Shown one piece after another: positions 45,392-49,681 of a DNA stretch of 49,681 nucleotides. Below the pieces are notes generated by a model. That model saw only the letters and a list, made by a program, of their open reading frames with translations. It ran no database searches and was not told the DNA's origin. This stretch comes from JACRAO01 sp964490895 (lineage in GTDB: Bacteria > Bdellovibrionota > UBA1018): contig CAZBEI010000094.1 of NCBI GenBank assembly GCA_964490895.1, positions 1 through 49,681 of the forward strand. Reading direction: 5' to 3'. Position numbers and translations under genes: made by a program. Within the stretch, counting starts at the first letter, position 1, and the number at the start of each line of letters is the position of its first letter.

Positions 45392-47539
45392 ATGCAAATT
45401 ATTTTTATCTTAATCAGTCTTCTATTTTCGTCTTCAGTTTTAGCTTCGACGCTACCCTCGCCGTGGTCCTCGGGCGTTAAGCAAGCTTTTGGGACGGCAT
45501 ACAATCCCAGTTCAAAACTTTGGTTTACGGTGGGGCACGGGATTTTGACAGAAGTCTACTGGCCTACAGTCGATACGGCGCAGTTAAGAGACCAGCAGTT
45601 TTTAGTGACCGATGGAAAAAGTTTTTTATTCGAAGAAAGAAAAAACGCTCACACACAAGTCGAGTGGATCGAGAAAGGTGTTCCTGCTTTTCGGATTATT
45701 AATAAAGACCCGGAGGGACGATTTCAAATAGAGCGGGTTATTTTTACAGATCCCAATCGGGATTCGCTCATTCAAAAAATTAAAATCACGAAGTACGTCC
45801 CAGGACTTCAGTTTTTTTTGCTCCACAATCCTTCTGCCCAAAATACACCTTTAGGAAATTCTGGATTTGCCAGCCTCCATGATTTTCCTGGAATGGGGCT
45901 TTTTGCTTGGCAAGACAATCAAGCACAAGCAGTGGCGGCGTCTGTTCCTTTCAGAAAGGTGAGTGCTGGGTTTTATGGTTCTACGGATGGCTATCAAGAT
46001 TTGGTCCGAGATTTTCATATGGATTTTGAATACAAAAATGCAGACCATGGAGATGTGGTTTTGATGGGGTGGTTGCAGTTGCCAGAGGAGGTGGGGGTAG
46101 ACACGTTTGATCTGGTCTTGAGTTTTAGTTCAAACCTTGAGAGTGCCTATAAAACAGCTCAAGCCACACTTTATTCTGATACTAATTTTATATTAAATAA
46201 ATATAAAAAAGAGTGGCAGCAATATCAAAATTCCATTCTAAATTTAGAGCCCTTTTCTTTGGACGGGGGCAATCTTTTTCGAGCGTCTGTCGCACTTTTA
46301 AAGTCTATGGAAGATAAGACTCATCCCGGTGGGATTATTGCTTCGCCTACCATCCCATGGGGGGAGCATGTAGAGGATTGGAATGCTGGATTTGCCCAGG
46401 GGGGCTCCCGAAAAGACTTAAAAGCGGGTTATCATTTGATTTGGCCCAGAGACCTCTATCAGATGGCCACTGCGTTTTTAGCGATAGAGGATACAAAAAC
46501 TGCGAAAGCGGCATTAGATTTTTTAAAAAACACGCAGATCCAATCTCAAGCTGGGGACTGGGAGTATGGGTTTCGCAAACATTCTAAAGAAGGCTCTTGG
46601 TTTCAAAACACATGGTTGAGTGGCGAGCCTTTTTGGGGCGGACTGCAGTTAGATCAAGTGGCCTTGCCCATTGTTTTAGCTTATCGACTTTGGAAAGCGG
46701 ACGAAGTGAGTGCTTCGAGCGTTTGGGAGATGGTCAAAAAAGCCGCTGATTTTATTCAAGCCTTTGGACCTTGGACTCCTATGGAGCGGTGGGAAGAAGC
46801 TTTTGGGGCTTCTCCATCTACGATTGCCGCAGAGTTGGCTGGACTTTTTAAGGCCTCGGAGTTTGCTCAAAGTGTGGGAGATTTTGAAAGAGCCAAGCGG
46901 TATCAAGCTACAGCACAAGCGTGGAACTCAAAAGAAGGAGACAACCTCAACACGTGGACATTTACTCGTTCAGGTTCATTTCAGTTCGGTAATTATTTTA
47001 TTCGGATTGCAGGAGCGGGTTCTTGGGATGAAATTTGGGATCCCAATGGAGAGTATACATTTTGGATAGGAAATGGCGGTGGAAGACATCGCGAAAAAGA
47101 TATTTTAGACGGAGGTTTTTTAGAGCTGGTGCGCTTGGGTGTGCGGCCGGCACAAGATCCCTTGATCGAAGAATCTGTTTTAGTCTACGATCAGCATATT
47201 AAGGTAGATCTCAAGGGAATTGGCCCAGGATATTATCGCTATACTGGCGATCAATACAACTATGACGACACTTCGGGGAAGCAAACGCATGGTATGCTCT
47301 GGCCGCTCCTCACTGGAGAGCGAGGGCACTATGCTTTGGGTTTAGGGAAGCCGGTGGATCCTTATATTGCAGCGATGGAAAAAATGGCTACTCCTTCGCA
47401 CATGCTTCCAGAGCAAGTTTGGGATGGGGGAGATTTTCAGGGGATGCCCACTGGGGCTGCAACTCCGCTGGGTTGGGCTCACGCTGAGTACATCAAATTA
47501 CTGCGGTCTAAGGCAGACCAAAAAATATTTGGACAGTAG
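45392..47539 (+). CDS. Secreted glucoamylase (GH15)
   Basis: 715 residues from ATG 45392, preceded by GGGGAGA and giving a proper signal peptide (IFILISLLFSSSVLAS). The frame is open to 45320 but that part runs through the terminator and has no signal. An N-terminal beta domain is followed by the (alpha/alpha)6 barrel: HLIWPRDLYQMATAFLA, general acid in ERWEEAFG near 467, general base in MLPEQVWDGG near 673. It releases glucose from alpha-1,4/1,6-glucans. It pairs with the divergent GH31 gene. Confidence 0.93.
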   Translation: MQIIFILISLLFSSSVLASTLPSPWSSGVKQAFGTAYNPSSKLWFTVGHGILTEVYWPTVDTAQLRDQQFLVTDGKSFLFEERKNAHTQVEWIEKGVPAFRIINKDPEGRFQIERVIFTDPNRDSLIQKIKITKYVPGLQFFLLHNPSAQNTPLGNSGFASLHDFPGMGLFAWQDNQAQAVAASVPFRKVSAGFYGSTDGYQDLVRDFHMDFEYKNADHGDVVLMGWLQLPEEVGVDTFDLVLSFSSNLESAYKTAQATLYSDTNFILNKYKKEWQQYQNSILNLEPFSLDGGNLFRASVALLKSMEDKTHPGGIIASPTIPWGEHVEDWNAGFAQGGSRKDLKAGYHLIWPRDLYQMATAFLAIEDTKTAKAALDFLKNTQIQSQAGDWEYGFRKHSKEGSWFQNTWLSGEPFWGGLQLDQVALPIVLAYRLWKADEVSASSVWEMVKKAADFIQAFGPWTPMERWEEAFGASPSTIAAELAGLFKASEFAQSVGDFERAKRYQATAQAWNSKEGDNLNTWTFTRSGSFQFGNYFIRIAGAGSWDEIWDPNGEYTFWIGNGGGRHREKDILDGGFLELVRLGVRPAQDPLIEESVLVYDQHIKVDLKGIGPGYYRYTGDQYNYDDTSGKQTHGMLWPLLTGERGHYALGLGKPVDPYIAAMEKMATPSHMLPEQVWDGGDFQGMPTGAATPLGWAHAEYIKLLRSKADQKIFGQ

Positions 47540-47575
47540 TCTGTGTGGAGTGCTATTTCGTAAGCTTTGCAGAGT

Positions 47576-47667
47576 GGAGAGGTGGCCGAGTGGTTGAAGG
47601 CGCACGCTTGGAAAGCGTGTTTACGGGTAACACCGTAACGAGGGTTCGAATCCCTCCTTCTCCGCCA
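47576..47667 (+). tRNA. tRNA-Ser (anticodon GGA)
   Basis: Type II tRNA with long variable arm. Acceptor GGAGAGG pairs with CTTCTCC (one G-T wobble), anticodon stem CACGC-TTGGAAA-GCGTG, T arm GAGGG-TTCGAAT-CCCTC, discriminator G and encoded CCA. It is the third serine tRNA in the window and lies 36 bases after the glucoamylase. Confidence 0.97.
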
Positions 47668-47740
47668 AACGTTGAAGCATGAATCGTCACTTCTTGAGCT
47701 AAGTAACAAAAATCAAAACCAAAAGGATGTCACAATCGCA

Positions 47741-47934
47741 ATGAGGCAGGAAGCAGCCAAGGCCCATCAGAACTAATAAGGCAACTTTTAAAAAAGCAAC
47801 TTCCTTATCGCACAATAGCAGCTGTCTGCAACATAAGTCATGGTTCCGTGTGGGCTGAAAAACGATTAATTTTATTAGAAGAAGAGCAAGCAAAGCTTAA
47901 AAAACAGGAAGAAGAAAAAACTCTTGCCGCCTAA
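47741..47934 (+). pseudogene. Small helix-turn-helix gene, frameshifted
   Basis: Starting from ATG 47741, the first frame reads MRQEAAKAHQN then stops at two consecutive TAA. A second frame reads SELIRQLLKKQLPYRTIAAV, CNISHGSVWAEKRL and a charged coiled tail, ending at 47934. Joining them gives a continuous ~64-residue protein with a resolvase/Hin-type helix-turn-helix. The frame switch lies near 47767-47775. It may be a real lesion or a programmed shift. The minus-strand open frame over it has no start signal. Confidence 0.45.
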
Positions 47935-48114
47935 AGTCTAAACTCCCACTTCTAGCCGGGGTATTATGGGCATCTGCCAAGATAGGTCTGTCTTTTTGAA
48001 CGGAACGTGCAGTTTGTATATGAATCAGTAGGTTCCTCTATCAAATTCTTGCTGGCAACGTAGAGTTTTCCGCCCGAGCAAGTTGCTAAGATCAAATCTA
48101 GCTCTTTTTAAAAG

Positions 48115-48648
48115 TTAATTGCAAACCGGCCACATGTAACTATTAACGACAGACGCCAGCGTTCCATCTGTATTGAAATATGCTGTCTGACATTTTTTAG
48201 CTGTCGAAAAATCCTGCGTGAGAATTTCAACCCACATCAGGTTTCCGTTTTCATACCAAGCAACCGAAGATCCGGTGCGTCGAGCCCAAATCCCTGGCTT
48301 AACTTGGGTATCAGCCTTGAGTAGCTGGACATAAGAAATTTGTCCGCTCTTGTACCAGCTCACATATGCTTCAGGCTGCACAACAATTCCAGGTGCAACT
48401 ATGGAATCACGTCCAGTTTGTGTCACTCTTTGAATTTGGCCATTGGAAAACCAGACAATAGTGGCTCCAGTTTGAGCCCAAACTCCTGGCAGCACTTCAC
48501 ATTCGCTTGCGGTCTCTGCGACTCGATAGACATCTTCGCTTCCATTCCAAGTTCTCTCATTTTGAAATTGGCAATTAGCAATAGCCATCGCACTGGCAAA
48601 GAAGATGAAGACTGCGGTGGTCAAAAGCAAAGATATTGATTTAAGCAT
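48115..48648 (-). CDS. Secreted repeat protein of unknown function
   Basis: 177 residues. Signal peptide (LLLTTAVFIFFASAMAIA), then MORN-like short repeats of the form x-WY/F-x-x-G-x-I/L...V (VWFSNGQIQRVTQ, SWYKSGQISYVQLL, AWYENGNLMWVEIL, and YFNTDGTLASV), plus four Cys. A beta-meander repeat protein is likely, outside the cytoplasm. No enzyme motif. It ends 180 bases after the HTH remnant. Confidence 0.65.
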   Translation of the reverse strand: MLKSISLLLTTAVFIFFASAMAIANCQFQNERTWNGSEDVYRVAETASECEVLPGVWAQTGATIVWFSNGQIQRVTQTGRDSIVAPGIVVQPEAYVSWYKSGQISYVQLLKADTQVKPGIWARRTGSSVAWYENGNLMWVEILTQDFSTAKKCQTAYFNTDGTLASVVNSYMWPVCN

Positions 48649-48820
48649 TGAGTATTTCTCCCTCTTTTTCAGTGAAAGTTAACCTTCTAATTCATTTTTG
48701 TCATTAAGTTTCGATGGGGAAGGAATGAAACGCTATACTATTCAATATATAAATATTGTAATTACATGTAGTTGACTTCTAAAGCGTATAGCATTAAGCT
48801 GTTTTATAAGGAGTTCACCA

Positions 48821-49132
48821 GTGGTAGAAAAGCCAACCCAGTACATCGTTGACCTCATCATCAATGGACACAGCATTACAACAGTTCTGATTGGCCGACA
48901 TTACCTTCTCAAACATGGCTCCTATATGAATGACGCCTTGATTTTGGATTTGGTCACGGCTTTGGATGGGCACATGTTCCCAGTGGATTCGACGACGAAC
49001 GGGGTTGATTATTTCGTAGCTGACGTTGAGATCGAACCGAATCGAAAGATTTATCGGATCATCTGGCTGTTCGAGGGCGAGAGTCTTGAGGTGCTCGGCG
49101 TGGTTAATGCATACCGCAGGCAAAAAAAATAG
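48821..49132 (+). CDS. Probable toxin of a type II toxin-antitoxin pair
   Basis: 103 residues from GTG 48821, with AAGGAG eight bases upstream. A small alpha/beta protein with VDYFVADVEIEPNRKIYRII and LFEGESLEVLGVVNAYR, resembling short uncharacterised toxin-like proteins encoded before CopG/BrnA-type antitoxins. No classical RelE, MazF or PIN motif is visible. The next gene starts 10 bases after its stop. A GCTATAC/GTATAGC inverted repeat with a 48-base gap lies upstream and may be an operator. Confidence 0.5.
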   Translation: MVEKPTQYIVDLIINGHSITTVLIGRHYLLKHGSYMNDALILDLVTALDGHMFPVDSTTNGVDYFVADVEIEPNRKIYRIIWLFEGESLEVLGVVNAYRRQKK

Positions 49133-49142
49133 GAGATCTCCA

Positions 49143-49394
49143 ATGAAAGAACGAAAAAGTCATTTGGAACGACTGACGACAACTCAGATTGAAAAAATTA
49201 CGGCTCGTGCTGAGAAAAACCCTCACGTTATCCAGATTACTTCTCAACAGGTCAACATGCGTCTTGATGGGGAAACTCTCGTGCGCGCCAAAAAACTTGC
49301 CCAGACTCAAAGCATCCCGTATACGACTTATCTCACTCACCTTCTCAAAGAAGATATCGAACGATTGTGGAAAGTCTTCAAGAAAACCGGATGA
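49143..49394 (+). CDS. CopG/BrnA-like antitoxin
   Basis: 83 residues from ATG 49143 (AGGAG 7 bases before). The C-terminal part VNMRLDGETLVRAKKLAQ and IPYTTYLTHLLKED has the ribbon-helix-helix pattern of antitoxins that bind DNA and the partner toxin. A longer frame begins at 49026 but overlaps the upstream gene and lacks a ribosome-binding site. It likely neutralises the preceding protein and represses the pair. Confidence 0.65.
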   Translation: MKERKSHLERLTTTQIEKITARAEKNPHVIQITSQQVNMRLDGETLVRAKKLAQTQSIPYTTYLTHLLKEDIERLWKVFKKTG

Positions 49395-49681
49395 ATTTTT
49401 TGCCATTAAATCTGTACATTTGACCAATCCCCAGGGGGCTTCTCATTTTCACAATTACACTAGCCATTGGGGCTTGAGTTTCCATTGCTGATTTAAAAAG
49501 TTTTTAATCTTAACCACCGTGTCCAACAAGGACTCAAAATTCCAGATTCTGGCCATAGGTTGGATTTAAAAAATGTGATTGCCACAGTTTTTTGGCGTTA
49601 TGACCTTGAGCTCCGGCTTTCGCTGACCATGTGGCCAATGCAAAATTGATCCTGTGAAATCCCATGGAGATTGGATTAAAA
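49395..49681. other. Unassigned sequence at the right edge
   Basis: No gene identified in 287 bases. Several frames have stops. A run near 49420-49470 (GACCAATCCCCAGGGGGC) looks like a mobile-element end, and the minus strand carries FLNQQWKLKPQWLV at the end of a short open frame that could be a worn transposase tail. The window ends here, so this cannot be resolved. Confidence 0.3.

Overview
The window reads as a chromosomal segment of a Gram-negative, AT-leaning bacterium. Lipoprotein and Sec signal peptides, a contiguous ftsQ-ftsA-ftsZ block, many secreted Cys-rich proteins (including DUF3011), paired M16 peptidases and a DUF222-like/HNH gene family together suggest Bdellovibrionota or a related former deltaproteobacterial lineage. 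This placement is inferred from gene content; no rRNA or other marker is present to settle it.

Layout. (1) 0-14 kb is an accessory island that starts at a tRNA-Ser(UGA). It holds a type IV AbiE toxin-antitoxin operon with a frameshifted third gene, remains of a DUF2779 gene, a frameshifted RhuM gene abutting an IS66 transposase scrap, an 8.5-kb cyclic beta-1,2-glucan synthase gene, and a VapC/PIN gene that has lost its 5' end. (2) 14-21.4 kb holds a methyltransferase/acyl-CoA-dehydrogenase pair, then a tightly overlapped minus-strand operon: DnaQ-like exonuclease, TVP38-disulfide-reductase fusion, arsS, arsM. The last two are the signature pair of arsenosugar biosynthesis. (3) 21.4-26.6 kb is a second decayed region beside a tRNA-Ser(GCU). 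It has an IS4/Tn5-type transposase remnant, two separated pieces of HNH-family genes sharing a 67-bp near-repeat, and a DUF4258/YgiT-type toxin-antitoxin pair. (4) 26.6-41 kb is mostly housekeeping: a thioesterase, leuS, a three-gene surface polysaccharide cluster, a DUF3011 protein, an active/inactive M16 peptidase pair, ftsQAZ, and a DUF4956-VTC pair. (5) 41-47.6 kb encodes secreted hydrolases: a subtilase, a GH31 alpha-glucosidase with a C-terminal CBM20, and a divergent GH15 glucoamylase with a terminator-like hairpin in its leader. (6) 47.6-49.7 kb holds tRNA-Ser(GGA), a frameshifted HTH gene, a repeat protein and a probable toxin-antitoxin pair.

All three tRNA genes are serine tRNAs, and each sits next to decayed or accessory genes. 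The most notable items are the four-gene arsenosugar operon, whose exonuclease appears to start at CTG; the AbiE operon with a 22-bp inverted-repeat operator that overlaps the abiEi start codon; and the degraded gene fragments. I did not find a convincing wholly new system. The best candidate for an undescribed component is the third gene of the AbiE operon.
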